Positions 1 to 10,273 are shown, numbered from the stretch's first letter. The stretch is 64,000 nucleotides of DNA from Devriesea agamarum (GCF_900070355.1 NZ_LN849456.1:2862238-2926237), one strand, 5' to 3'. The notes: a model not told the origin generated them from the sequence alone. Numbers and translations: made by a program.

Positions 1-19
1 CGGTAGAATCGGGGACGCC

Positions 20-1660
20 ATGACGACCACACCAGCACCCACGCACACTCCGTCCGTCCAGCCCCGAGACGATGAAAACATCAGCTTTGCCTCATCGCCC
101 GGCTCGGCGGCACGCCAACGCACGTATCAGGTGCGCACCTTCGGCTGTCAAATGAACGTGCACGACTCGGAGCGACTGACCGGTCTGCTCGAAGACGCAG
201 GGTATATCAGCGCCCCTCGAGAAGCTGACCCGCGTGATGGCGGGGTCGATGTCGTGGTGTACAACACCTGTGCTGTCCGCGAGAACGCAGCCAACAAACT
301 GTACGGGCACCTCGGCCAGCTGCTGCCCGCAAAAAAACTCAACGGTGACCTGCAAATCGCCGTCGGTGGATGCCTGGCGCAAAAAGACCGATCAACCATT
401 GTGGAGCGAGCGCCCTGGGTCGATGTGGTCTTTGGTACCCACAACATGGGTTCTCTTCCGGTATTGCTCGAACGTGCGCGACACAACCACGAGGCGCAGG
501 TCGAAATCCTGGAATCCCTAGATGTTTTCCCCTCAACCCTTCCCACCCGGCGAGAATCTGCGTACGCCGCATGGGTCTCGATCTCGGTCGGCTGTAACAA
601 CACCTGCACGTTCTGTATCGTCCCGTCACTGCGCGGAAAAGAAAAAGACCGCCGACCCGGAGACATTCTCGCCGAGGTCCGCTCAGTGGTCGAGGACGGC
701 GTGGTTGAGGTAACCCTGCTCGGTCAAAACGTGAACTCATACGGCGTGGAATTCGGGGATCGTGGGGCCTTCGCGAAACTGCTGCGAGCCTGCGGAGAGA
801 TCGACGGACTTGAACGGTTGCGCTTTACCAGCCCCCACCCGGCTATGTTCACCGACGACGTCATTGACGCGATGGCCGAAACGCCCAACGTGATGCCGCA
901 GCTGCATATGCCCTTGCAATCCGGTAGCGACCGGGTGCTTAAGGCAATGCGACGCTCTTATCGATCCACGAAGTTCCTCGGCATCCTCGACCGGGTGCGT
1001 GCCAAAATCCCGCATGCGGCCATCACCACAGACCTGATTGTCGGATTCCCCGGTGAAACGGGCGAAGACTTTGAAAAAACCCTAGAAGTCGTGGAAGCCT
1101 CCCGGTTTTCCAGCGCATTTACCTTCCAGTATTCGATTCGTCCCGGCACCCCTGCGGCGACCATGGCGGATCAGATTCCTAAAGAGGTAGTCCGGGAACG
1201 CTACGACCGGTTAGTCGCCTTGCAGGATCGCATCACGTTTGAAGAGAACCAGAAGCAGGAAGGGCGTGTGGTCGATGTCCTGATCGCAGAGGGCGAAGGG
1301 CAACGAGACCACGAAACTGAGCGCATCTCCGGTCGCGCCCGCGACCATCGGCTGGTGCACCTATCCCTACCCAAAGATCTCCCCGCCGCGGAACGCCCCC
1401 GCCCAGGTGACATCGTCACCACCACGGTGACCCGCGCGGCCCCGCATTACCTCATTGCCGACAGCGCCCGAAGCATTTCAGCGGCAGAATGCGCCCAGAG
1501 CCGAGACCTGTTTTCGATCAGGCGAACCCGGGCCGGAGATGCCTGGGATCGCCTGCACGATGCGAACTCGAACGATCCCGGGTCAGCCGGATGCGGCACT
1601 GGGGCGCCAAAGCCAAAGGGCCCGGTCGGGCTCGGATTACCGACGATACGTCCTAGGTAG
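20..1660 (+). CDS. miaB: tRNA-2-methylthio-N6-dimethylallyladenosine synthase MiaB
   Basis: This radical-SAM methylthiotransferase converts i6A37 to ms2i6A37 in tRNAs that read UNN codons. The N-terminal MTTase domain shows its three cluster cysteines (about C43, C84, C118). The radical SAM CxxxCxxC follows at C192, C196 and C199, and a C-terminal TRAM-like region ends near residue 480. The roughly 60-residue tail after TRAM is a feature I recall from actinobacterial MiaB. At 546 residues it is slightly long because of about 33 poorly conserved N-terminal residues. A TAGAAT hexamer lies at 4-9, so the transcript leader may be only a few bases. It shares a pathway with miaA at 2487, whose product makes its substrate. 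The gene is probably complete. Confidence 0.95.
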   Translation: MTTTPAPTHTPSVQPRDDENISFASSPGSAARQRTYQVRTFGCQMNVHDSERLTGLLEDAGYISAPREADPRDGGVDVVVYNTCAVRENAANKLYGHLGQLLPAKKLNGDLQIAVGGCLAQKDRSTIVERAPWVDVVFGTHNMGSLPVLLERARHNHEAQVEILESLDVFPSTLPTRRESAYAAWVSISVGCNNTCTFCIVPSLRGKEKDRRPGDILAEVRSVVEDGVVEVTLLGQNVNSYGVEFGDRGAFAKLLRACGEIDGLERLRFTSPHPAMFTDDVIDAMAETPNVMPQLHMPLQSGSDRVLKAMRRSYRSTKFLGILDRVRAKIPHAAITTDLIVGFPGETGEDFEKTLEVVEASRFSSAFTFQYSIRPGTPAATMADQIPKEVVRERYDRLVALQDRITFEENQKQEGRVVDVLIAEGEGQRDHETERISGRARDHRLVHLSLPKDLPAAERPRPGDIVTTTVTRAAPHYLIADSARSISAAECAQSRDLFSIRRTRAGDAWDRLHDANSNDPGSAGCGTGAPKPKGPVGLGLPTIRPR

Positions 1661-1749
1661 CTGATCGAGGATGGGCAGGCGCCGTCGAATGCCCGCGCTC
1701 GGTGAAGGCTGATGAGAGCCGATAAGGGAATGGATCCGGCAAGCGCGCT

Positions 1750-2262
1750 TTAGAGTCCAAACGCCCCCGGCTTATCGAGCTCTTCGAGCGGGAGCACAAG
1801 ACGTGACTCCAAAAATTCAAAGAACTCGGTCAGCGCTTCCAGTGCCCGGCCAATAAATCGCTCCAGAGCGCTATCAGTAAGGCCCGTTGCCACATCAAGG
1901 GACATATCCGCGTACAAACCGAGCACGCCGTCACCGTCTTGAAGAATGTATCCCATAGGCCACAGGCGGCTCCCGTTCCATTCATTGATCACCGTCAGCA
2001 TCTCCACGATGCGCTCGGCATCCACGGATTGGTTCCACCGCGCGCGGAACTGCATCAGATCATCATCCCCGCTGACGATCACCATGACGTCGCACCCAGC
2101 GACCGTGACATGCATGATCTCCGCGCTCTCGGTTTCGCTCACCTGCGCATCGACGCCGCGCTGCGCAAGAAGCGCTCGAACTCTTCCGGCAGTCACGGTG
2201 GGAAGCGCCTCAGGAGTCGCGGCGCCTAAACGAAAGAAAGAAGGGTCCGAGGGTGTGCTCAC
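1750..2262 (-). CDS. YbjN domain-containing protein
   Basis: This 170-residue soluble protein resembles the YbjN / type III secretion chaperone-like fold. The visible pattern is an N-terminal helix (TAGRVRALLAQRG), a beta region with a VIVSGDDD turn, then NEWN and an acidic C-terminal helix. Its function in actinobacteria is unknown. It lies convergent to miaB and divergent from miaA. The GTG start at 2262 is supported by a TAGGTT hexamer seven bases upstream, which implies a leaderless transcript. Confidence 0.75.
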   Translation of the reverse strand: MSTPSDPSFFRLGAATPEALPTVTAGRVRALLAQRGVDAQVSETESAEIMHVTVAGCDVMVIVSGDDDLMQFRARWNQSVDAERIVEMLTVINEWNGSRLWPMGYILQDGDGVLGLYADMSLDVATGLTDSALERFIGRALEALTEFFEFLESRLVLPLEELDKPGAFGL

Positions 2263-2269
2263 AGGCTCG

Positions 2270-2275
2270 AACCTA
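2270..2275 (-). promoter_or_regulatory. Leaderless -10 for YbjN gene
   Basis: TAGGTT on the minus strand is followed by seven bases and then the GTG start at 2262. This places the transcription start at or next to the start codon. Confidence 0.45.
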
Positions 2276-2474
2276 CCGCACGTCTATGGGGTGACCGCAC
2301 GTTAATGGGCCTACCCTGCGTTTAAGCCCGACCGTACGCCCATAAGACCTCGTATCCAGGTCTGCATAGCCCGGTCTGCCGTGCGAAGTCGATACGGGAT
2401 TAAGTCAGGCCACCCCATGCATGGTCTGACTGGGCACGTGCTGATCCGGCTGGGATGAACAGGGTAACCCCCAC

Positions 2475-2480
2475 TAGGCT
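2475..2480 (+). promoter_or_regulatory. Leaderless -10 for miaA
   Basis: TAGGCT is followed by six bases and then the miaA ATG at 2487. No ribosome binding site is visible between them. Confidence 0.45.
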
Positions 2481-2486
2481 GCGAGC

Positions 2487-3401
2487 ATGACTGTTCCGCC
2501 GCCACTGCTCGTCGTCGTTGGTGCCACAGCGACGGGAAAGTCTGCGCTCGCCGTTCAACTAGCCCATCGCCTCAACGGCGAGATCATCAATGCTGATGCG
2601 CTTCAGCTCTACCGGGGGATGGACATCGGCACCGCTAAAGTAACGCGCGAAGAACGCGAAGGTGTGCCCCATCATCTGCTCGACGTTCTGGACGTCACCC
2701 AGGAAGCGTCCGTGAAGGCCTACCAGCGAGAGGCGCGCCGTATCTGCGAGGAAATCCGCGCCCGTGGGAAGGTGCCGATTGCGGTTGGCGGGTCCGGGCT
2801 CTATGTGCGCGCATTGACCGATCATATGGACATGCCCGGAACCGATCCTGTTGTGCGCGCACGGTACGAAGCGATCGCAGAACAGCAGGGTCCGGCTGCA
2901 TTGCATCACCTGCTTACACAGCGCGACCCCGAGGCTGCCTCGGTAATTATCCCGAGCAATGTGCGGCGCGTGATCCGTGCCCTCGAAGTGGGGGAGCTGA
3001 CGGGTAAACCCTTTGTCGCAGTTGCCCCGCCGCCGCAATGGCATCTGGACAACACGGTCGCTATCGGTCTGCGCATGCCCCGTGAACACCTCCATCAGCG
3101 AATCGATCTGAGGGCTCGGCGCATGTTTGCCGAGGGTCTCCTAGACGAGACACAGCATCTGCGTGAGCAGGGGCTCGACCGCGGAAAGACTGCGTCCCGT
3201 GCGATTGGATATTCCCAGGCATTGGCTGTCCTCGACGGGACGATGACGCTCGATCAGGCTATTGAGGCGACCACAGTCGGCACCCGACGGTTAGTACGGA
3301 AACAAGACACGTGGTTTCGTCGGGATCAGCGTGTGCGCTGGGTCGATGCGCTGCCCGGAGATGACCTCATTGAACGGGCCATGAAAGCCATTGATGACTA
3401 A
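2487..3401 (+). CDS. miaA: tRNA dimethylallyltransferase MiaA
   Basis: MiaA transfers a dimethylallyl group from DMAPP to N6 of A37 in tRNA, providing the substrate for MiaB. The P-loop GATATGKS is at about residues 12-19. The family signature appears as NADALQLYRGMDIGTAK, where most members have NADSMQ. The SNVRRVIRALE and KTASRAIGYSQ motifs are also present. At 304 residues it has the normal length. The ATG start is consistent with the leaderless -10 at 2475. Confidence 0.95.
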   Translation: MTVPPPLLVVVGATATGKSALAVQLAHRLNGEIINADALQLYRGMDIGTAKVTREEREGVPHHLLDVLDVTQEASVKAYQREARRICEEIRARGKVPIAVGGSGLYVRALTDHMDMPGTDPVVRARYEAIAEQQGPAALHHLLTQRDPEAASVIIPSNVRRVIRALEVGELTGKPFVAVAPPPQWHLDNTVAIGLRMPREHLHQRIDLRARRMFAEGLLDETQHLREQGLDRGKTASRAIGYSQALAVLDGTMTLDQAIEATTVGTRRLVRKQDTWFRRDQRVRWVDALPGDDLIERAMKAIDD

Positions 3402-3430
3402 GCGGGTTCGACGTGGTGGTTCCCGACCAC

Positions 3431-3436
3431 TAGCGT
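3431..3436 (+). promoter_or_regulatory. Leaderless -10 for dapF
   Basis: TAGCGT is followed by six bases and then the ATG at 3443. This supports the long N-terminus chosen for dapF even though no ribosome binding site is visible. Confidence 0.4.
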
Positions 3437-3442
3437 GTTGGC

Positions 3443-4660
3443 ATGACTGACGCGTCCGCTCCTTCCTCCCGGCCAGATCCCACAGCCTGCGCGGGCCCAT
3501 GTAATGCCCTCGAAGACAATGTGAAGAGCCCAGTGTCAAACCCTCGCGACGCTATGGTTGTGGAACACAATTCTGCGTACTCCGCGAAACAGGCCATCCG
3601 AAGTGCCAGCTACAGTGCCGACAAAATCGTGCGCAGCGCAGTAAAAGTCGCCAAGGGGCATGGAACCGCGAACGATTTCGTGATTATTGAAGACCCCGAT
3701 GGGCAGATCCAACTCGATGCTCAGGCCGTGCGGACCCTCACCGATCGGCGCCAGGGGATCGGCGGCGACGGTCTGATCCGAATTGTGCGCACCCGCGCCG
3801 CAGGTCTCGGGAAGCTGCCAGATGACGTCCCTACCTGGTTCATGGACTATCGCAATGCGGACGGGTCAATCGCTGAAATGTGCGGTAACGGAGTGCGCGT
3901 TTTTGCCGTCCAACTCTTGCGCATGGCCGCCCGGGAGAACCTGGTGCCAGAGTCGGGGTTCGGGTTCGCAAGCCGGGACAAACCCACACTTTCGGCGTTC
4001 GGTGATCGATTCGCTATCTGGACCCGCGCCGGTCGCCGCGATGTGGAAATTCTTGCACGACCCGAGAACCCTCTCGACGGCGAGGGCTGGCAGGTGCGTG
4101 TCGGTATGGGACGCTACGACATCCTGGGGCGCAGTCATGTTTACCTCACCCGACGGGATGGTCAGCGAGAAGAGGTGAGTGCAACCGAAGCCTCCATGGG
4201 CAATCCCCATACGGTGGCTGTGATGCCCACGCCCGAGGCGGTGGAGTCGGTCGATCTCACCCGCGCACCGCAGATCGACCCGGTGCCGACGGATGGGACA
4301 AATCTTGAGCTTGTTGCCCTCATTGGGCCCAGACGGGCCCGCATCCGGATTCTCGAACGCGGCGTCGGTGAGACTTGGTCGTGCGGAACCGGCGCCTGTG
4401 CTGTCGCGGCTGTGCTGACTCAGCAAGCTGATGCGATACCCGGTTCTGACACGTCCTCCGGTGACGTGTCTGGCCGGCCCTCTGGTGCGTGCGAGCCGCA
4501 AGCTGAGAATCGCCAAGACGGGACTGCCTGGAAGATTGAGGTTCCGGGCGGGGTGCTGACTGTCGGGATTGATACGACAACCCGCGAGGTCACGTTGGCT
4601 GGGCCTGCGGTGATCGTCGGCGAGGTTGAACTCACCGCGGCTCACGCCCTGGGGCGCTAA
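3443..4660 (+). CDS. dapF: Diaminopimelate epimerase DapF
   Basis: DapF interconverts LL- and meso-diaminopimelate for lysine and peptidoglycan synthesis. The two catalytic cysteines lie in MCGNGVR (C147) and ETWSCGTGAC (C314), and GRGVGE-type and GNPH motifs are present. At 405 residues it is about 100 longer than usual. Some 68 residues precede the conserved KGHGTANDFV, and a hydrophilic loop of about 33 residues (around 329-361) is inserted just after the second catalytic motif. The start at 3443 is supported by a leaderless -10; GTG 3629 would give a family-length protein but has no ribosome binding site. It supplies the meso-DAP that the MurE at 23885 appears to use. Confidence 0.93.
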   Translation: MTDASAPSSRPDPTACAGPCNALEDNVKSPVSNPRDAMVVEHNSAYSAKQAIRSASYSADKIVRSAVKVAKGHGTANDFVIIEDPDGQIQLDAQAVRTLTDRRQGIGGDGLIRIVRTRAAGLGKLPDDVPTWFMDYRNADGSIAEMCGNGVRVFAVQLLRMAARENLVPESGFGFASRDKPTLSAFGDRFAIWTRAGRRDVEILARPENPLDGEGWQVRVGMGRYDILGRSHVYLTRRDGQREEVSATEASMGNPHTVAVMPTPEAVESVDLTRAPQIDPVPTDGTNLELVALIGPRRARIRILERGVGETWSCGTGACAVAAVLTQQADAIPGSDTSSGDVSGRPSGACEPQAENRQDGTAWKIEVPGGVLTVGIDTTTREVTLAGPAVIVGEVELTAAHALGR

Positions 4661-4745
4661 TGCCGGGACGCGGGTCCAGGGCTTGCCCTACCTCAAAGAC
4701 AGCGGTGCCCCAAAGCTGACGGTAACCCCGGGCGACCGCTGCAGG

Positions 4746-5378
4746 TTACAAGCTGGGACCGGAACGGGCCTTAGGGCCGACCGTGAGGATGCGAAATCCT
4801 TTTGCGCTGGCAGTGCGGTTAACAGGCCGGTCAGGATCACGGCTTGCGAGCCAGCGCATCAACGAATCGGCCCCGAGGTTCTTACCCACCGCCATGGACG
4901 CGGTGCCGTCTGGGTGTAGACGCCCTAACCACAGGGCGAGCATTTGGTGAAGCTCGTCTTTACCGATCCTGATCGCAGGATTAGACCAGATGGCATGGAA
5001 TTGAATCTCTGCGGGCACATCCTCAGGTGCGCATACCTCGACGTTTTCTAGCCCGAGCCGGGCAGCGTTTTCAGCGGTCAGCTCCCGGGCACGGTCGGCA
5101 ATGTCCACGGCCCAGACTCGGCACCGCGGCCTGCGCAAGGCGAGCGTTAAAGCGATCGGTCCCCATCCGCTACCCAGGTCGAGCAGATCACCGGTATCCG
5201 GTAAGGGGGGAAGCTCATCTTCATGGGCAAGTAATAGGGCAGTTGCCTTGTCGAGGCTTTTCGCGCTGAACACACCGGCGCTGCTGACGAGGTCACGGCG
5301 GGAACCGGCCAGAGTGACGGATAGTGGAAAGCGCTGTTCTTTAGCGGTGCTCTGCGGGGTGAAATAGTGATCGCTCAC
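4746..5378 (-). CDS. RsmC-like class I SAM methyltransferase
   Basis: A 210-residue methyltransferase-small domain protein related to the C-terminal half of 16S rRNA m2G methyltransferase RsmC. It opens with HYFTPQST, a typical start for this group. The SAM-binding DLGSGWGP is at about residues 67-74, an acidic strand VWAVDI follows, and the catalytic-loop position reads SNPAIRIGK. It is convergent with dapF and divergent from hflX. The rRNA target is inferred from the family. The GTG start fits a leaderless promoter at 5386. Confidence 0.85.
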   Translation of the reverse strand: MSDHYFTPQSTAKEQRFPLSVTLAGSRRDLVSSAGVFSAKSLDKATALLLAHEDELPPLPDTGDLLDLGSGWGPIALTLALRRPRCRVWAVDIADRARELTAENAARLGLENVEVCAPEDVPAEIQFHAIWSNPAIRIGKDELHQMLALWLGRLHPDGTASMAVGKNLGADSLMRWLASRDPDRPVNRTASAKGFRILTVGPKARSGPSL

Positions 5379-5385
5379 CGGGCAC

Positions 5386-5391
5386 AGAATA
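5386..5391 (-). promoter_or_regulatory. Leaderless -10 for the RsmC-like gene
   Basis: TATTCT on the minus strand is followed by seven bases and then the GTG at 5378. Confidence 0.5.
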
Positions 5392-5573
5392 CCGGGCGCA
5401 GGTTAGCTCTCCGTAAAATTCCTCGACCTCCCGGGTTGGTCATGGGATTCTGTAATCACCACGCAAGGCAACCACGACCGCATGTGAATGTCGCGGGTCC
5501 GGTAGGCCGTCGGTTGGCGGCGGTAAGCCGCCTGCTGGCTATGGCGGGCCGAGGCGGCAAGAAAAGGAGCATT

Positions 5574-7184
5574 GTGAGAATTACCTTCCACGAAGAAACT
5601 GTCACCGATGATGATCGCGTAGATGTCGAGACCGCAGCGCACGATGACGCCACTGCCAGTCACGATGATCTGTCGAAGGATCGGCAGCCGGGACGGGAGC
5701 GGAAGGGATCCTCACCCAGTTCGCGCGGGGATGACCTCACCGCCAGGATTCTGGCCCGCCCCGATGCCTCAATTTCCGATGTCACCTATGTGTCGGATGC
5801 CGACGGGGACCAGTTCGATTTGGCTGACCGCCACGCTCTGCGGCGAGTGCACGGTCTTTCGACGGAACTCGAAGACGTCACTGAGGTGGAATACCGTTCG
5901 CTGCGCCTCGAAAAGGTGGTGCTCGCAGGCCTGTTTACCTCCGGTGGTGTGGAGGATGCGGAAAACAGCCTGCGGGAACTGGCGGCGCTCGCCGAAACAG
6001 CGGGGTCCGATGTGCTTGACGGGGTGATGCAGCGGCGCCACCATCCCGACCCGTCGACCTTCCTCGGACGGGGTAAGGCGCAGGAACTTGCCGATATCGT
6101 TGCAGGCTGCGGGGCAGATACGGTGATTGTCGACGGGGCTCTAGCCCCCTCTCAGCGTCGCGCCTTAGAAGACGTGGTGAAGGTCAAGGTTATCGACCGG
6201 ACCGCGCTGATCCTGGATATCTTTGCCCAGCATGCGAGGTCTCGGGAAGGCAAAGCGCAGGTTGAACTTGCACAGCTGGAGTATTTACTGCCGAGGCTGC
6301 GTGGGTGGGGCGAATCGATGTCCCGGCAGGCAGGTGGGCGTGTAGCGGCAGGCGCTGGGATCGGTTCTCGCGGCCCCGGTGAAACCAAAATTGAGTTGGA
6401 CCGCCGCCGTATCCGGTCGCGGATTGCCAAACTGCGTCGTGAAATCAAGGAAATGAAACCCGCCCGGGAGGCTAAGCGCGCTGATCGTAAACGCCACAAG
6501 GTGCCGAGTGTGGCAATTGCTGGTTACACCAATGCCGGGAAGTCATCGTTGCTCAATCGACTGACTGGGGCCGGGGTGCTGGTGGAAAACGCGCTGTTTG
6601 CCACCCTCGATCCGACGGTGCGTCGGGCTGAAACTCCCGACGGACGCGAGTTCACGTTCGCGGACACCGTGGGTTTTGTTCGGCACTTGCCGCATGAACT
6701 GGTTGAAGCTTTCCGTTCCACTTTGGAAGAAGTAGCTGACGCAGACCTTCTGCTGCATGTCGTCGATGCGTCTCACCCGGACCCTGAAGGTCAGATCCAG
6801 GCCGTCCGGGCGGTATTCGCTGACATTGAGGGTTTCGATGTTCCCGAAGTGATCGTCTTTAACAAATGTGATCTCACAGAACCGGAGACGATCGCGCGTC
6901 TGCGCAGTCAGGTGCGCGACTCCTGTACCGTGTCGGCTCGCACAGGCGAAGGAATTGACGAGCTGCGTTCGATCATTGCGGACCGGTTACCTCGCCCGCA
7001 GTCTGAGGTCGATGTGGTAGTTCCTTACACCCGCGGCGACCTAGTGTCGCGAGCATATGACGGGGGCCGGATTCTGGCGGAATCCCATGAGGCCGACGGC
7101 ACCCGGTTGCATGCGTTGGTGGATGCGGGGCTCGCCGCGGAGCTTCACGCAGTGGCCGTACAGGCGGACCCGGCTGAGCACTGA
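5574..7184 (+). CDS. hflX: Ribosome-associated GTPase HflX
   Basis: HflX is a GTPase that binds 50S subunits and can split stalled 70S ribosomes. The N-terminal HflX domain contains the FLGRGKAQELADIV segment. The G domain shows G1 GYTNAGKSS, G3 DTVGFVRHLPHEL, G4 NKCD and G5 SARTGEG. The GTG at 5574 was chosen because AGGAG sits four bases upstream, giving 536 residues. The frame stays open back to 5367, but those extra residues look non-coding (ATG 5541 is the other candidate). The first 75 or so residues are acidic and low-complexity. A perfect hairpin follows the stop. Confidence 0.93.
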   Translation: MRITFHEETVTDDDRVDVETAAHDDATASHDDLSKDRQPGRERKGSSPSSRGDDLTARILARPDASISDVTYVSDADGDQFDLADRHALRRVHGLSTELEDVTEVEYRSLRLEKVVLAGLFTSGGVEDAENSLRELAALAETAGSDVLDGVMQRRHHPDPSTFLGRGKAQELADIVAGCGADTVIVDGALAPSQRRALEDVVKVKVIDRTALILDIFAQHARSREGKAQVELAQLEYLLPRLRGWGESMSRQAGGRVAAGAGIGSRGPGETKIELDRRRIRSRIAKLRREIKEMKPAREAKRADRKRHKVPSVAIAGYTNAGKSSLLNRLTGAGVLVENALFATLDPTVRRAETPDGREFTFADTVGFVRHLPHELVEAFRSTLEEVADADLLLHVVDASHPDPEGQIQAVRAVFADIEGFDVPEVIVFNKCDLTEPETIARLRSQVRDSCTVSARTGEGIDELRSIIADRLPRPQSEVDVVVPYTRGDLVSRAYDGGRILAESHEADGTRLHALVDAGLAAELHAVAVQADPAEH

Positions 7185-7192
7185 GACGGAAG

Positions 7193-7223
7193 CCGCCGAG
7201 TGATGTCGGTCATCACTCGGCGG
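7193..7223 (+). terminator. Hairpin terminator after hflX
   Basis: A perfect 13-bp stem (CCGCCGAGTGATG paired with its complement) and a 5-base loop begin eight bases after the hflX stop. No U tract follows, which is common for actinobacterial terminators. Confidence 0.75.
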
Positions 7224-7373
7224 TCTCAGCTTGGCGCGGCTATCCTTCGTGGTCAGTGGTCAGTGGTCATCTCGAGCCCCGGTGAGACAAGGAGTGCATC
7301 ACGCGAGGAGATACATACGTATACCCTCGCAGAGTTCTCCGCGCGCCTTGAAAACGTGAGACGGGCTAGGTAC

Positions 7374-7379
7374 TAGCCT
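7374..7379 (+). promoter_or_regulatory. Leaderless -10 for the DinG-type helicase
   Basis: TAGCCT is followed by six bases and then the GTG start at 7386. Confidence 0.45.
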
Positions 7380-7385
7380 GTCTCG

Positions 7386-9437
7386 GTGACATCCTCCGCC
7401 ACTGCCAACGAGCCCCAAGACGACCTTGACGCGCTCATGGACGCAGCTGTGCGAGCGGTGGGAGGAAATCCCCGGCGGGGGCAGCAACGCATGGCCGGGG
7501 CTGTTCAGCGCGCGATGGAATCGGGTCGGCACCTACTGGTTCAGGCGGGCACCGGAACCGGTAAATCGCTGGGGTACTTGGTTCCGGCTTTGGCGCGCGC
7601 TGTGCGCACAGGTAAGCCGGTGGTGGTCTCCACGGCCACCATTGCGTTGCAAGCACAGATTGTCACCAAAGACTTACCGCGGCTGGTGGAGGCGCTTGCC
7701 CCGCTTTTGCCTCGGACTCCCAGTTTTTGTCTCCTTAAGGGCCGTGCAAACTATGTGTGCCTGCATAAGGTGGCCGGCGGTTACCCCGATGACATCGAAC
7801 CGGGTGCGCTGTTTGCTGAAGCGAGTGTGCATTCCCCTTCCGGGGATACGTTGACCAGTGAGCGTTTGGGTGATCAGATACGGCGTTTGAGGGATTGGGC
7901 TGAGCAGACCGATACCGGTGATCGCGACGCCCTGGATATGCCGGTCAGTGATCGGGCGTGGCGGCAAGTATCGGTCACCGGTTCGCAATGTCTCGGTACC
8001 TCGTGCCCGATGGTGGGTGAGTGCTTCGCTGAGCGCAACCGGGACATCGCGCGTGGAGTTGATCTGATCGTGACGAATCACGCCCTGCTCGCGGTCGATG
8101 CTTTCTCAGGGCATGGCATTATTCCGGCGCATGACGTCGTTGTCTTTGATGAAGCCCATGAACTCACGGCCCGGGTCACTTCGGCTGTCACCAAAATACT
8201 GACGCACGGTGCCGTGCGCGGTGCGGGCCGGGCTGTGCGTCAGCTTGGGCTCCCGGCGACTGCGCTGGAAGAAGCGGGAGAGGCCCTGTCGAAGGCGCTC
8301 GGTGATGTGGGGGAGGGGCGTCTTCCAAACGGGCTCCCAGAAGTGCTGACCGACGCCCTGGTGGTTTTGGAAGCGGAAGCCCGGCAGCTTCACGCCGATG
8401 CTCGGGCTGCCGGGGATGACGGTGCGGGATCGACCGCTGGCGCCCGTAAGAACGCGCGGACAGCTTTGCAAGAGATCTGCGATGTGGCGCGGAGGGTGGT
8501 TGATGAGCGCGAAGGGGATGTGGTGTGGATTTCGCGCGGTGAAGCCAACGGCAGACTGAGCTTGCTGGTTGCGCCCCTATCCATCGCCGGGTCTATGCGC
8601 TCGAAGATTCTTAGCCAGCGCACGACGGTGATGACCTCGGCCACGCTCGCGTTTGCGGATCGCTTTGAGTCGCCTGCCGGTGCCGTAGGACTGGATCCGC
8701 GCGATCGCCGCCCCGAGGATGAGGATTCTTATCTGCAGGTGCCTGACGGTGAGAATAAACTGTGGTCCGGTATCGACGTGGGGAGCCCGTTCGATTACGA
8801 GAAACAGGGGATTCTCTATATCGCCAGGCATTTACCGACCCCCGGCCGGGAAGGGCCGAGCCTGGCAATGCTGGATCATGTGGTGGAGTTGGTGGAAGCA
8901 TCCGACGGTGGGGTGCTCGGCCTGTTTTCCTCGCGGCGTGCGGCGGAAGCCGCAGCTCAACATGTGCGTGAACGCAGTAGTTTGCCCATTGCAGTGCAGG
9001 GTGAAGACAGTGTGGGCAGGTTGGTGAGCGTTTTTCGTCAGGAAACGCATACGAGTCTTTTTGGGACGCTATCGCTGTGGCAAGGCGTGGACGTGCAGGG
9101 GGATGCCTGCCGGTTGGTGCTCATAGACCGGATTCCGTTCCCGCGTCCGGACGATCCACTGACTTCGGCTCGTCAAGAGCATATTTCGGCGCGTGGCGGC
9201 AATGGATTCATGAGCGTGTCGGCTCAGCATGCAGCATTATTACTGGCCCAGGGGGCCGGACGTCTGGTTCGTTCGGACACAGACCGCGGGATGGTTGCGG
9301 TGCTCGATCCTCGCCTAGCCACGGCGAGGTATGGCGGCTATCTGCTCAGCGCGATGCCTCCGCTGTGGCGTACCAGCGATCCGGAGGTGGCGCTGGGGGC
9401 TTTGCGCAGGCTATCCCAGTCGGTTCGCTCTAGGTGA
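7386..9437 (+). CDS. dinG: DinG/XPD-type ATP-dependent DNA helicase
   Basis: A 683-residue superfamily 2 helicase expected to unwind DNA 5' to 3' during repair. The Walker A is AGTGTGKS (54-61). An iron-sulfur cluster is indicated by C125, C202, C207 and C213. The DEAH box is at 255-258, and the arginine-finger motif VI reads QGAGRLVRSDTDRG near the C-terminus. The cysteine set separates it from non-Fe-S helicases. It could also be named YoaA. No LexA box was seen upstream. It is convergent with lexA. The GTG start matches the leaderless -10 at 7374. Confidence 0.9.
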   Translation: MTSSATANEPQDDLDALMDAAVRAVGGNPRRGQQRMAGAVQRAMESGRHLLVQAGTGTGKSLGYLVPALARAVRTGKPVVVSTATIALQAQIVTKDLPRLVEALAPLLPRTPSFCLLKGRANYVCLHKVAGGYPDDIEPGALFAEASVHSPSGDTLTSERLGDQIRRLRDWAEQTDTGDRDALDMPVSDRAWRQVSVTGSQCLGTSCPMVGECFAERNRDIARGVDLIVTNHALLAVDAFSGHGIIPAHDVVVFDEAHELTARVTSAVTKILTHGAVRGAGRAVRQLGLPATALEEAGEALSKALGDVGEGRLPNGLPEVLTDALVVLEAEARQLHADARAAGDDGAGSTAGARKNARTALQEICDVARRVVDEREGDVVWISRGEANGRLSLLVAPLSIAGSMRSKILSQRTTVMTSATLAFADRFESPAGAVGLDPRDRRPEDEDSYLQVPDGENKLWSGIDVGSPFDYEKQGILYIARHLPTPGREGPSLAMLDHVVELVEASDGGVLGLFSSRRAAEAAAQHVRERSSLPIAVQGEDSVGRLVSVFRQETHTSLFGTLSLWQGVDVQGDACRLVLIDRIPFPRPDDPLTSARQEHISARGGNGFMSVSAQHAALLLAQGAGRLVRSDTDRGMVAVLDPRLATARYGGYLLSAMPPLWRTSDPEVALGALRRLSQSVRSR

Positions 9438-9500
9438 GGGTGTTACGGGATGAGGAGCTAGATGGGATGGGTCGTTCGGTCTAGAAGCCGCGTTCCAGGG

Positions 9501-10211
9501 CTAGATTGCGCGCAGCACCGCTACGACCTTGCCAAGAATTTCAGCATGATCGCCAAGTATGGGCGTGAACGCTGGGTTGTGCGGCATGAGCCATACGTGA
9601 TTGTCGGCGCGTTTGAAGGTTTTGACGGTCGCTTCACCATCCAGCATGGCCGCCACAATTTCTCCCGGCTCGGCAATTTGTTGTCTCCGGATAACTACCC
9701 AGTCGCCATCGCAGATAGCGGCATCCACCATGGAGTCGCCGCTGACTTTTAAGAGGAAAAGGTCGCCGCTGCCGACCAGCTGTTGGGGCAAGGTGAACAC
9801 GTCTTCGACGTGTTCTTCGGCGGTGATGGGTGCACCGGCGGCAATGCGCCCCACAAGTGGGACTGCAACGCTTGTCCCAGCCGTAACGCCAGCTCCAACC
9901 ACGATGTCACTCGGCTCGGGGAGGCTGGCGGCACCGTCCTCGTCGGGCATCACAATTTCCATGGCGCGAGGACGCTTGGGGTCGCGCCGCAGAAACCCTT
10001 TGCGCTCTAAGGCTTGCAGCTGGTGGGACACGGACGAGGGCGAGTTTAGCCCCACTGCATCACCGATTTCGCGCATGCTCGGCGGGTATCCCCGGTGTTG
10101 GATAGCGCTGGCGATTTTTTCGAGGATGCGACGCTGGCGAGGTGTCAGGGTGTCGGGGGCGGGGGACTTATCTGGATGTTGCGACTGCCCTGTGTGGTCG
10201 GTGCGTGCCAT
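9501..10211 (-). CDS. lexA: LexA, SOS repressor and self-cleaving protease
   Basis: LexA represses SOS genes and cleaves itself when RecA is activated. The N-terminal winged helix reads [11 protein letters not shown] to [16 protein letters not shown]. The cleavage site is A125-G126 within VGRIAAGAP. The catalytic dyad is S160 (SGDSM) and K197 (ATVKTFKR). The ATG at 10211 is preferred over an in-frame ATG at 10229 because GGAGG lies ten bases upstream of it. The intergenic region shared with the divergent divS-like gene holds three LexA boxes, so autoregulation is expected. Confidence 0.95.
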   Translation of the reverse strand: MARTDHTGQSQHPDKSPAPDTLTPRQRRILEKIASAIQHRGYPPSMREIGDAVGLNSPSSVSHQLQALERKGFLRRDPKRPRAMEIVMPDEDGAASLPEPSDIVVGAGVTAGTSVAVPLVGRIAAGAPITAEEHVEDVFTLPQQLVGSGDLFLLKVSGDSMVDAAICDGDWVVIRRQQIAEPGEIVAAMLDGEATVKTFKRADNHVWLMPHNPAFTPILGDHAEILGKVVAVLRAI

Positions 10212-10273
10212 GTGCCGTCCGCCTCCCATGTCGCCGCGACCGCCGGTCGGAGCCGGTCGGAGCGCGGTGTCTC

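Noticed and set aside
4685-4745. Terminator between dapF and the RsmC-like gene
   Set aside because: The only inverted repeat (CAGCGGT/ACCGCTG) has a loop of nearly 30 bases and no U tract.
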